Shown here: in pieces, positions 46,112-54,116 of the stretch
Position numbering within the stretch: position 1 is the first letter of the stretch
Layout of the letters: every line of letters starts with the position of its first letter
NCBI RefSeq assembly: GCF_038404985.1
Contig: NZ_JBBKBA010000001.1
Location: 1,206,001-1,270,000, forward strand
Length of the DNA stretch: 64,000 nucleotides
Source: Ferrovibrio sp. MS7
Lineage (GTDB): Bacteria; Pseudomonadota; Alphaproteobacteria; Ferrovibrionales; Ferrovibrionaceae
Direction: 5' to 3'
Notes under the pieces: generated by a model
Seen by the model: only the letters and a program-made list of their open reading frames with translations
Told to the model about the DNA's origin: nothing
Database searches by the model: none
Made by a program: the position numbers and the translations under genes

Positions 46112-46870
46112 GTGAGCAACACGGAAAATCAGGCAGTGGTGGACCAGGCCCCCGTTGTCTTTCAGACAATGGGCGACACCGCCTTCAGTGTCGAATTCGC
46201 CACCAAGGTGGACCGCGCCGCCAATGCCCGCGTCATGGCTTTGCATCGCATGCTGGCTGCCGCCGCCCTGCCCGGCGTGATCGAGGCGATACCGTCGTTT
46301 GGCGCCCTGGTGATCCAGTATGATCCGCTCAGCACCAGCCGCGCCGGGCTGCAACAGGCCGTGGAAGCCATGCTGCCGCAGTTGAAGCCGGAAGCCGCCG
46401 CCGGAAGGCTGTGGTCGATTCCCTGCTGCTACGATGCCGAATTCGCGCCGGATCTCGCCGAAGTCGCCGAGCGCCGCGGCCTCAAGCCTGCCGATGTGGT
46501 GCAGGGCCACAGCCAGGGCCGCTATTTCATCTACATGCTCGGCTTCATGCCGGGGCTGGCCTATATGGGCGGGCTCAGCGAGACGCTGCAATTGCCCCGC
46601 CGCTCGGCGCCGCGCCTGAAAGTGCCGCAGGGCTCGGTGGCCATCGCCGAGGCCATGACCACGATCTATCCCTGGGAAAGCCCGGGCGGCTGGCATCTGA
46701 TCGGCCGTACCCCGGTGCGGCTGTTCGAGCAGCACCGGCCGGAGCCGATCCTGTTCGCCGCCGGCGATGAAGTGACCTTCCGCGCCGTTTCCCGTGCCGA
46801 ATTCGATAAAATAGCCGCAGAGGTCGCCGCTGGTCGCTTCAATCATGGCTCGCTCAAGGTGATGTCATGA
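46112..46870 (+). CDS. pxpB: 5-oxoprolinase subunit PxpB (KipI-like)
   Basis: A 252-residue protein of the carboxyltransferase-1 (KipI) family. Landmarks are FQTMGDTAFSVEF near the start, HSQGRYFIYMLGFMPGLAYMGGL near the middle and PQGSVAIAEAMTTIYPWESPGGWHLIGRT near the end. With PxpA and PxpC it hydrolyses 5-oxoproline to glutamate with ATP. I prefer GTG 46112, eight bases after AGGAGCGGGG, over ATG 46055, which lacks a ribosome site. It heads the pxpBCA operon. Confidence 0.9.
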   Translation: MSNTENQAVVDQAPVVFQTMGDTAFSVEFATKVDRAANARVMALHRMLAAAALPGVIEAIPSFGALVIQYDPLSTSRAGLQQAVEAMLPQLKPEAAAGRLWSIPCCYDAEFAPDLAEVAERRGLKPADVVQGHSQGRYFIYMLGFMPGLAYMGGLSETLQLPRRSAPRLKVPQGSVAIAEAMTTIYPWESPGGWHLIGRTPVRLFEQHRPEPILFAAGDEVTFRAVSRAEFDKIAAEVAAGRFNHGSLKVMS

Positions 46871-47904
46871 TTCGCGTCAAGGCACCGGGCCTGTTCACCA
46901 CATTGCAGGATCTTGGCCGCTATGGCGCGCAAGAGCAGGGCATGCCGGTGGCCGGCGCCATGGACACGCTGGGGCTGCGCATCGCCAATGTGCTTTGCGG
47001 CAATGCCCAGAATACGGCGGCGCTGGAACTTAGCTATATGGGCCCGACCCTGGTGGCCGAAGCGGATGCCGTGCAATTTGGTCTCGCCGGCAACATGGCG
47101 GTGGAATGGCTGCCCGCCGATGGCGGCAGCCCGAAAAAGCTCAATTCCTGGCGTAGTGTCACGCTGAAGCGCGGTGAAGCCTTGCGTATCGGCGTGCTGG
47201 GCGAGGCCTATACCTATGTTGCCGTGGCTGGCGGTTTCGATCTGCCGCCGCTTTTGGGCAGCCTCTCGACTTATACCCGCGCCGGCCTGGGCGGCTTCGA
47301 GGGCCGGCAGTTGCGCGAGAATGATGTGCTGCCGCTGAAATCCGTTGCGCCTGGCAGCGATCAGGAATTGGCCGCTGACGCGGCTTCACTCTATGGCGAG
47401 GGGCCGGTGCGGGTCACGCTGGGGCCGCAGGCCTATCGTTTCTCGGAAGCCGGCACGCAGGCGTTTCTGTCAGGCGAATACACCGTGAGCAAGGAAGCCG
47501 ACCGCATGGGCTTGCGGCTCGAAGGCCCGGTTATCGAGCATCTGCGCGGCGCCGACATCGCATCGGAAGGCATTGTCACCGGCGCTATCCAGGTGCCGGG
47601 CAACGGCCAGCCGATCCTGCTGCTGGCGGATCACCAGACCACCGGCGGCTATACCAAGATCGCCACGATCATTTCCGCCGACCTGCCGCGCGTCGGCCGG
47701 CTCAAGCCCGGCGCGAAACTGCGCTTCCAGGCGGTCAGCGTCGCGGAAGCTGAAAGCATCCGCCGTGCCCAGGAAGCGGCGCTGAAAAGCCTGCTCGGCA
47801 GCATGCGCCCGGCGCGGCCCGAGGGCGGGCTCGACCTCGATGCGCTCTACACGGCCAATCTGATCAGCGGTATGGTGGATGCCGCAACAGGAGCAGACGC
47901 ATGA
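46867..47904 (+). CDS. pxpC: 5-oxoprolinase subunit PxpC (KipA-like, biotin-dependent carboxyltransferase family)
   Basis: A 345-residue protein with the KipA pattern: APGLFTTLQDLGRYGAQEQGMPVAGAMD at the start and a late QPILLLADHQTTGGYTKIATII block. The start overlaps the pxpB stop as ATGA and its stop overlaps the pxpA start in the same way. It is a cytoplasmic subunit of ATP-dependent 5-oxoprolinase. Confidence 0.93.
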   Translation: MIRVKAPGLFTTLQDLGRYGAQEQGMPVAGAMDTLGLRIANVLCGNAQNTAALELSYMGPTLVAEADAVQFGLAGNMAVEWLPADGGSPKKLNSWRSVTLKRGEALRIGVLGEAYTYVAVAGGFDLPPLLGSLSTYTRAGLGGFEGRQLRENDVLPLKSVAPGSDQELAADAASLYGEGPVRVTLGPQAYRFSEAGTQAFLSGEYTVSKEADRMGLRLEGPVIEHLRGADIASEGIVTGAIQVPGNGQPILLLADHQTTGGYTKIATIISADLPRVGRLKPGAKLRFQAVSVAEAESIRRAQEAALKSLLGSMRPARPEGGLDLDALYTANLISGMVDAATGADA

Positions 47905-48668
47905 AAGTAAACCTGAACAGCGATCTCGGCGAAAGCTATGGCGCCTGGACCATGGGCGATGATCCGGCGATGCTCGGCGTCGTTGGCTCGGCCAATGTCG
48001 CCTGCGGCTTCCATGGCGGCGATTGGCTGGTGATGCGCAACACCGTGCTGGAAGCGAAGAAGAATAATGTCTCCATCGGCGCGCATCCGAGCTATCCGGA
48101 TATCCAAGGCTTCGGCCGCCGCGCCATGAATATCACCGGCGTGGAAGCCGAAGCCTTGATGGCCTATCAGATCGGCGCCCTGCAGGGCATCGCGGCGCTC
48201 GCCGGCCATAAGGTGACGCATGTGAAGCCGCATGGCGCGATCAACAACAAGGCCTGCGTCGACCGCGCCCTGGCCGATGCCCTGGCGCGCGGCTCGGCGG
48301 GCGCCGGGCGCGACCTGATCTTTCTGGCGCCGGCCGGCTCGGCCCTGGTGGCGGCGGGCAAGGCGGCGGGCATCCCGGTGGCCGAGGAAGTGTTCGCCGA
48401 CCGCAATTATGATGACGATGGCAACCTGGTGCCGCGCGGTCAGGCCAATGCCATGGTGCATGATCCGGAAGAAGCGCTGCAGAATGTGCTGCGCATGGTG
48501 CGGGAGCAGGTGATCGTTTCGGTCACCGGCAAGCGCATTCAGGCGCGTGTCGACAGCATCTGCGTGCATGGCGACAGCGACGGCGCCGTGGCGATGGCGC
48601 GGCATATCCGCTCAGGCCTCGAAGCGGCGCAGGTGCGGCTGGTGACGCTGCCCGAGATGCTGGCTTAG
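47901..48668 (+). CDS. pxpA: 5-oxoprolinase subunit PxpA (LamB/YcsF family)
   Basis: A 255-residue protein with the LamB/YcsF signature: LNSDLGESYGAWTMGDD near the start, SANVACGFHGGDW near residue 35, and GAHPSYPDIQGFGRR near 60, with KPHGAINNK later. It is the catalytic-type subunit of 5-oxoprolinase. The order pxpB-pxpC-pxpA differs from the E. coli order but is common. It converges on the AraC gene with a four-base TTAG overlap. Confidence 0.95.
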   Translation: MKVNLNSDLGESYGAWTMGDDPAMLGVVGSANVACGFHGGDWLVMRNTVLEAKKNNVSIGAHPSYPDIQGFGRRAMNITGVEAEALMAYQIGALQGIAALAGHKVTHVKPHGAINNKACVDRALADALARGSAGAGRDLIFLAPAGSALVAAGKAAGIPVAEEVFADRNYDDDGNLVPRGQANAMVHDPEEALQNVLRMVREQVIVSVTGKRIQARVDSICVHGDSDGAVAMARHIRSGLEAAQVRLVTLPEMLA

Positions 48669-49657
48669 CCTTTCTGTTTTGTCGGCAGACGCCGGAAGTC
48701 CGCCGTTGCCAGGCCTTCCGCCGCTTGGCCGGCAAAACGGCCGGGCGGTTCGCCATAGCGTGCCTTGAAGGCACTGATGAAATTGGTGACGTGATTGTAG
48801 CCGACGCGGAAGGCCACCTGTTTCAGCGGTGCGCCGGCTTCCAGCGCGATGCGCGCATGTTCCAGCCGCTGGTTGCGCAGCACGTCGAACACCGTGCCGC
48901 CGAATTCATGGCGGAAACAGGCATTCAGCCGTTTTTCGCTCAGGCCCACTGCCGCAGCCAGGTCGCCCAGGCCCGGCGGATTCCGCATATCGGCCAGCAG
49001 CCGCTCGCGTGCCGCCATCACCGCGTCGCGCTCGCGCAACGTGATTGGCCGGCCTTGCCGGGTCTTGGCGGCGAGCTGTGTCGCCAGCAGTTGCAGCACC
49101 GTGCCTTCCATGAACAGCAAGCGCAGCGGGCCGTTCAGGCCCGGCGCGAACAGGCCGGCCGCCAGCCGGCGCAGGCGCTGGTCCGCCGGCATGGTGATGA
49201 AGCGGCTGACGGTGAATTCGCGCGCCAGCATCGGGCGCAGGGCCGCCGGCAGGTCGCCATCGAAAATGCGTTCCAGCCGATCCAGCCGCAGCGCATAGCC
49301 GGCCAGCCGCAGATGCTGCGGCGCCTTGACGTGATAGCGCGGGTTGCGGTCGGAGGGGCGGAACAGCAGGGCCTGATCAGTACCGGAGGTGGCGAGCTGG
49401 CCATCGGGCATTTCGATCTCGACCTTGCCTGAAACCGTGATGTTGCTGCTGATCCAGGGCTCGGATTCGGTATCGCGGGGTTGCACGGTGATGTCGTTGC
49501 GGACCTCGGCGCTGGTGAGGAAGATGCGCAATCCCGGGCCGGTCTCGATCCGCTCGATTTCCGCCTTCCACTGGCTGTCATCCAGTTTCATGCGCGCACT
49601 GACTTGCAGCGGCCGTTCGCTGCCCGCCTCATGCAGCAACCAGTCGATATTGTTCAT
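48665..49657 (-). CDS. AraC family transcriptional regulator
   Basis: A 330-residue regulator. The N-terminal 220 residues are a sensing domain of no recognised type; the C-terminal double helix-turn-helix runs from about residue 235, with GLGDLAAAVGLSEKRLNACF and LKQVAFRVGYNHVTNFISAF. The layout resembles PchR-type regulators. I chose ATG 49657 after GGGGGC over the in-frame ATG at 49732. It is divergent from the inverse autotransporter pair and converges on pxpA. Ten-base direct repeats lie about 50 bases upstream. Confidence 0.88.
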   Translation of the reverse strand: MNNIDWLLHEAGSERPLQVSARMKLDDSQWKAEIERIETGPGLRIFLTSAEVRNDITVQPRDTESEPWISSNITVSGKVEIEMPDGQLATSGTDQALLFRPSDRNPRYHVKAPQHLRLAGYALRLDRLERIFDGDLPAALRPMLAREFTVSRFITMPADQRLRRLAAGLFAPGLNGPLRLLFMEGTVLQLLATQLAAKTRQGRPITLRERDAVMAARERLLADMRNPPGLGDLAAAVGLSEKRLNACFRHEFGGTVFDVLRNQRLEHARIALEAGAPLKQVAFRVGYNHVTNFISAFKARYGEPPGRFAGQAAEGLATADFRRLPTKQKG

Positions 49658-49929
49658 TCGCCCCCGTTCGCGCCCCACCGCGATTCTTTCCATACCCTGT
49701 GGCTGTTTCGCATAGCACCACCGGTTGCGCATAGCACGCGCTTTGCGGCGATTTGCTCGCCGAAATGGCTTCTTTTCAATTGGAAATTGACATTGTCGAT
49801 CCGGAAATCTCTGGCGCCGCGTAAATCCTGCCCTCCCGCATAATTGCGGCTTTTTCCCATATACCGCCCTGCTTGATCCATCCCGATGCCGCCGGAATAA
49901 GGAATGAAATCAAGGGATTTGGGGGTGTA
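49658..49929. promoter_or_regulatory. Divergent control region between AraC gene and inverse autotransporters
   Basis: A 272-base gap, less GC-rich than its surroundings. The 10-mer CGCATAGCAC occurs at 49709-49718 and 49728-49737, spaced 19 bases, with TT a base or two before each copy. Tandem half-sites about two helical turns apart are typical of AraC proteins. A TTGACA (49787-49792) lies further down, but I see no good -10 with it. The region could serve both the AraC gene and the outer-membrane protein genes. Confidence 0.5.
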
Positions 49930-51564
49930 ATGCGGGGCATTGGAACGGGTACAGGGCTGTGGCGGGCGGCGACTGTCGCCGCAGGGGTGGTGTTGCTATT
50001 CGCCAGCATGCCTGCCCAGGCGCAGGACCTGAAATGGGGGCCGCATATCGACCTTGAGGCCAAGCCGGGCAGCAAGCGCAGCCTGGGCGAGGCCGATCTG
50101 TTCGTGCCGCTGCTGCAGAATGCCGACACGCTGCTGTTTGGCAGCTTCCGTGCGCGGATGGATGATCAAGAGAGCAGCGAAGGCAATTACGGCCTCGGCC
50201 TGCGCCACATGCTGAGCAGTGGCTGGAATCTTGGCGCCTATGGCTATTTCGACCGGCGCCGCACGGAATATGGCAACCATTTCCACCAGGCGACCTTCGG
50301 CATTGAGGCGCTGTCGCAGGATTGGGATCTGCGCGCCAATTACTATGCCCCGGTCGGGCGGCGCAGCCACCGGATCGACAGCCTGAACGCGGCGTCGATC
50401 TCTGGCGCCACGGTGGTCGTGCGCGGCGGTGAGGAACGCAGCCTGGGCGGCTTCGATGCCGAGGTCGGCTGGCGTGTGCCGCTGTTCGATGCCAAGGCGG
50501 AGCAGCAGTTGCGCGTCTATGGTGGCGGCTACCGCTTCAGCGAAAGCGGCGTGCCGGATATCAGTGGCCCGCGCGCCCGCGCCGAACTCACCTTTGATTC
50601 TATTCCCGCTCTGTGGGACGGGTCGCGCTTCTCGCTCGGTGCGGAATGGCAGCATGACGAGCCTCGCGGCAGCCAGGGCTTTCTCACCGCGCGGTTGCGC
50701 ATCCCTCTTCAGGTTTACGGAAAACCTGCATCGCGGCTGACGCCGATGGAACGCCGCATGGCCGATCCGGTGATGCGCGATGTCGATGTCGTCACCCGGG
50801 CCGGTACCTTCGGTGCGCCGGAGGTGGCGACGGCCACGAATGGCAACCCGATCAGTGTGATCAGCAGCACGCAGAATACGGGCGCGACGCTGAGCGATGA
50901 ACTGGCGGCTGCGGGAGCGAACTCCACTGTCATCCTTTCCGGCACTTTCAATACGACCGCAACAACCACCATGCAGGTCGGCCAGACCGTTATGGGCTCC
51001 GGTACGCTGCGGGTGCGTAGTTCCTCTGGCCGCACGGCAATTCTGACCACGCCGACGGCAACGATTTCGGGCGCAATCGATTCCGGGATAACCCTGGTGG
51101 CCAACGCCGATGGTGCCGTGACAGGTCTTGCCATCAGCAATACGCACAGCGCGAGCGGCTCCGCCGCGAGTCTGAGCGTCGAAGGCAATAATGTCAGGGT
51201 TGCAAATAATGTGATCACTGCGGGCAGGTTGGATGCAGTCAACAGCAACACGGCTGTTGCCCTTCGGGTCCAGGCGGATAACGCCGTAATTGATGGCAAT
51301 GTCATCACGACAACAAATGTCGGCGGCGGTGCTGCGATCGGCCTTGTTCTGGATGCAGCGAACAATGCCCAGGTTACGGGAAATACGCTCAGTGCATCCG
51401 GCGGGGCTAGTAACTGGCACACGATGTTTTTTGGCGGAGTGAATGTTTCGACCGGTTCTGTCGGTAACAGACTCGGCACCGGGAACACAGGTAGTTGCAA
51501 CACGCAGAACAATGGCAGCGGTTTTGTGGGCTATGCCAATGCGCCCGACTGCAACGCCTTCTGA
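49930..51564 (+). CDS. Inverse autotransporter (intimin/invasin-type barrel) with beta-helix passenger, copy 1
   Basis: A 544-residue outer-membrane protein. A Sec signal (cleavage near SMPAQA-QDLKW) leads to an inverse-autotransporter barrel at about residues 33-290, with alternating aromatic strands such as NLGAYGYFDRRRTEYGNHFHQ and the linker LTPMERRMADPVMRDVDVV. The passenger (about 295-544) has short repeats such as VRVANNVITAG, AVIDGNVITTT and AQVTGNTLSASG, typical of a right-handed beta-helix, and ends with a Cys pair (GSCNT and PDCNAF). In type Ve secretion the barrel exports its own C-terminal passenger. The passenger is less GC-rich than the barrel. ATG 49930 follows GGGGG. Confidence 0.82.
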   Translation: MRGIGTGTGLWRAATVAAGVVLLFASMPAQAQDLKWGPHIDLEAKPGSKRSLGEADLFVPLLQNADTLLFGSFRARMDDQESSEGNYGLGLRHMLSSGWNLGAYGYFDRRRTEYGNHFHQATFGIEALSQDWDLRANYYAPVGRRSHRIDSLNAASISGATVVVRGGEERSLGGFDAEVGWRVPLFDAKAEQQLRVYGGGYRFSESGVPDISGPRARAELTFDSIPALWDGSRFSLGAEWQHDEPRGSQGFLTARLRIPLQVYGKPASRLTPMERRMADPVMRDVDVVTRAGTFGAPEVATATNGNPISVISSTQNTGATLSDELAAAGANSTVILSGTFNTTATTTMQVGQTVMGSGTLRVRSSSGRTAILTTPTATISGAIDSGITLVANADGAVTGLAISNTHSASGSAASLSVEGNNVRVANNVITAGRLDAVNSNTAVALRVQADNAVIDGNVITTTNVGGGAAIGLVLDAANNAQVTGNTLSASGGASNWHTMFFGGVNVSTGSVGNRLGTGNTGSCNTQNNGSGFVGYANAPDCNAF

Positions 51565-51575
51565 TGGGGAAACGA

Positions 51576-53192
51576 ATGAAAACCACGGCAAGAATTACCG
51601 CGGTGCTCTTTGTGTTCGCCAGCATGCCCGCCCTGGCGCAGGACCTGAAATGGGGTCCGCATATCGACCTTGAGGCCAAGCCAGGCAGCAAGCGCAGCCT
51701 GGGCGAGGCCGATCTGTTCGTGCCGCTGCTGCAGAATGCCGACACGCTGCTGTTTGGCAGCTTCCGTGCGCGGATGGATGATCAAGAGAGCAGCGAAGGC
51801 AATTACGGCCTCGGCCTCCGCCACATGCTGGGCAGTGGCTGGAACCTCGGTGCCTATGGCTATTTCGACCGCCGCCGCACTGAGTATGGCAACCATTTCC
51901 ATCAGGCGACCTTCGGCCTTGAAGCCTTGTCGCAGGATTGGGACCTGCGCGCCAATTACTATGCCCCGGTAGGGCGGCGCAGCCACCGGATCGACAGCCT
52001 GAACACGGCGACAATCTCAGGTGCCACGGTGATGGTCCGTGGCGGCGAGGAGCGCAGCCTGGGCGGCTTCGATGCCGAGATCGGCTGGCGTGTACCGCTG
52101 TTCGATGCCAAGGCGGAGCAGCAATTCCGCGTCTATGGCGGCGGCTATCGCTTCAGCGAAAGCGGCGTGCCGGATATCAGCGGCCCGCGCGCCCGCGCCG
52201 AACTCACCTTCGACAGCGTGCCGGGCCTTTGGGAAGGGTCGCGCTTCTCGCTCGGTGCGGAATGGCAGCATGACGAGCCTCGCGGCAGCCAGGGCTTTCT
52301 CACCGCGCGGTTGCGCATCCCTCTTCAGGTTTACGGAAAACCTGCATCGCGGCTGACGCCGATGGAACGCCGCATGGCCGATCCGGTGATGCGCGATGTC
52401 GATGTCGTCACCCGTGCCGGCAGTTTCGGTGCGCCTGAAGTGGCGACGCAGACGACGGGCGGCCAGACGCTTGCCGTGGTCAACAGCAGCTTGACGGCCG
52501 GTACGGCCCTGGCGGGCGAGGTAACCGCCGCCGGTGCGAATTCCACTGTCATCCTGGTCGGCAGTTTCAATACCGGCACCAACGCTGTGACGCTGAACAG
52601 CGGCCAGACGGTCATGGGCGCCGGCACGCTGGGCGTGCGCACCGCCACGGGGCGCACGGCGTCGCTCACCACGGCATCGGCCACGATCAATGGCCAGGTC
52701 GCCGCTGGCGTTGCCGCCGCTGTTTCCATGGGCAGCAACAGCACATTGAGCGGCATGACCGTCACCAACACGACGGCCGGCGGCAGCGGCGCCAGCGGCG
52801 TCGTCATCGATGGTGGCGTCAGCGGCGCAACCATTGCCAACAGCACGCTCACCGGCATTTCCAACGGCTTCGATGCCGCGGGCATCCTGTTGCTGAACGG
52901 CACGAATATTACAATCCGGAACAACACCATTACCGGCACCAGCAATGGCGGCACGAATGCCATCGGCCTGAATGTGTCGCCGACTGCCACCAGCAGCGCG
53001 CTGCTGGCCGGCAATACGGTCAGCGCTTCGGGCGGCACGACCAACCTGCATACCGCCGTCGTTTCAAATACCGGCGCGGTCACCATCCTGGGCGGATCGA
53101 CCGGCAATGTAATCGGCAGCGGCACCTGCTTCAGTTCCGGCGGCTCCACCACGGGCTCGATCAGCTATAACGGCGGCAGCACCTGCCCGTAA
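51576..53192 (+). CDS. Inverse autotransporter with beta-helix passenger, copy 2
   Basis: A 538-residue tandem paralogue, eleven bases after copy 1. Signal peptide MKTTARITAVLFVFASMPALA (read as a short basic start, hydrophobic core and ALA cleavage) precedes a barrel at about residues 24-282 nearly identical to copy 1; 179 bases are identical (50620-50798 and 52236-52414). The passenger (283-538) is a different beta-helix sequence with Thr/Ser/Gly-rich turns such as VIDGGVSGATIANSTL and ITIRNNTITGTSNG, ending in a Cys pair (GTCFS and STCP). The likely role is adhesion or surface display. GGGGAA precedes ATG 51576. Confidence 0.82.
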   Translation: MKTTARITAVLFVFASMPALAQDLKWGPHIDLEAKPGSKRSLGEADLFVPLLQNADTLLFGSFRARMDDQESSEGNYGLGLRHMLGSGWNLGAYGYFDRRRTEYGNHFHQATFGLEALSQDWDLRANYYAPVGRRSHRIDSLNTATISGATVMVRGGEERSLGGFDAEIGWRVPLFDAKAEQQFRVYGGGYRFSESGVPDISGPRARAELTFDSVPGLWEGSRFSLGAEWQHDEPRGSQGFLTARLRIPLQVYGKPASRLTPMERRMADPVMRDVDVVTRAGSFGAPEVATQTTGGQTLAVVNSSLTAGTALAGEVTAAGANSTVILVGSFNTGTNAVTLNSGQTVMGAGTLGVRTATGRTASLTTASATINGQVAAGVAAAVSMGSNSTLSGMTVTNTTAGGSGASGVVIDGGVSGATIANSTLTGISNGFDAAGILLLNGTNITIRNNTITGTSNGGTNAIGLNVSPTATSSALLAGNTVSASGGTTNLHTAVVSNTGAVTILGGSTGNVIGSGTCFSSGGSTTGSISYNGGSTCP

Positions 53193-53220
53193 GGCCGGTT
53201 GCCCCGGCTTGACGCCGCCC

Positions 53221-53269
53221 CCCCTCGCCCGGCAAGACTGCCTCTTGCCCGCCAAGACTGGGCGAGGGG
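53221..53269 (+). promoter_or_regulatory. Long hairpin that covers the TetR-gene ribosome binding site
   Basis: CCCCTCGCCC (53221-53230) and GGGCGAGGGG (53260-53269) are perfect complements. The right arm is the ribosome binding site of the TetR gene (ATG 53279). The loop holds two copies of a CAAGACTG repeat. If formed in mRNA the stem would hide the ribosome site of read-through transcripts from the autotransporter genes; it may also act as their terminator. Confidence 0.5.
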
Positions 53270-53278
53270 AGTCCGTCC

Positions 53279-53989
53279 ATGACCAAGTCCAAAGCCGCCA
53301 AGCCTGCTGCTGCAAAGCCCGGCCCCGCAAAGCCTGGCCCGGTGAAATCAGAGGCCGTGAAATCAGGGACCGCCAAACCGCGCCAGCCGGACGTGACGCG
53401 GCGCAACATCCTGGATGCGGCCTTGGTCGAATTCGCCGCCCATGGCCTGGCCGGCGCGCGGGTGGATGAGATCGCGGCGCGGTCCGGCTCCAACAAGCGC
53501 ATGATCTATGAGTATTTCGGCAACAAGGAGGGCCTCTGGCTCACCGTGCTGGAAGGCGCCTATGCGCGGATGCGCGAGGAGGAGCACACCATCGATGTGG
53601 CGCGCATGAAGCCGGTGGACGGCATGCGCTACCTGATGGAATTCAATTTCCGCTTCTGCGCCCGCAACCCGGAATTCATCGCCCTGTTGAGCGCGGAAAA
53701 CCTGAATAAATCCAGCTATCTGCGCGGCTCGGAAAAGATCCAGCAGCTCTATTCGCCGCTGCTGGCGGTAATCCGCGACCTGCTGGATCGCGGCCAGCGC
53801 GAAGGCGTGTTCCGCAAGGGCGTCGATCCGGTGCATGTCTATCTCACCATTGCTTCGCTCGGCACCTGCTACTTTTCCAATATCCACACGCTTTCCACCA
53901 TTTTCGACCGCGACCTCGGCTCGGCGGCGGAGCTGAAGAGCCGCACCGAGCATTGCGTCAACGTGCTGCTGGGCTATCTGCGGGCCTGA
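53279..53989 (+). CDS. TetR family transcriptional regulator
   Basis: A 236-residue regulator. An unusual 38-residue Lys/Ala/Pro-rich tail (repeats of AKP and PGP) precedes the helix-turn-helix at about residues 40-90, with DEIAARSGSNKRMIYEYFGNKEGLW. The ligand domain follows and includes FRFCARNPEFIALLSAENL. It is directly upstream of a TctCBA transporter operon, and two GTAAC-N6-GTTAC operators lie before that operon and the enzyme operon after it, so both are its likely targets. No such site lies before its own gene. Confidence 0.9.
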   Translation: MTKSKAAKPAAAKPGPAKPGPVKSEAVKSGTAKPRQPDVTRRNILDAALVEFAAHGLAGARVDEIAARSGSNKRMIYEYFGNKEGLWLTVLEGAYARMREEEHTIDVARMKPVDGMRYLMEFNFRFCARNPEFIALLSAENLNKSSYLRGSEKIQQLYSPLLAVIRDLLDRGQREGVFRKGVDPVHVYLTIASLGTCYFSNIHTLSTIFDRDLGSAAELKSRTEHCVNVLLGYLRA

Positions 53990-54009
53990 GAGCCGTCCGC
54001 AACAAATTC

Positions 54010-54025
54010 GTAACCGTTCAGTTAC
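54010..54025. promoter_or_regulatory. TetR operator 1 (GTAAC-N6-GTTAC) before the tct operon
   Basis: GTAAC (54010-54014) and GTTAC (54021-54025) with a six-base spacer, followed by TT. A consensus -35 hexamer TTGACA lies at 54033-54038, just downstream. Bound repressor would overlap the promoter of the tctC-type gene at 54117. The same arms and spacing occur at 57336-57351. Confidence 0.75.
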
Positions 54026-54116
54026 TTAGCCGTTGACAACCGCTGTGCGGAACGGAATGCTGTGCGCCACAAAGAACGAGGCCCCGTCCGGGGCCCGATA
54101 AACGGAGGAGCGCACG

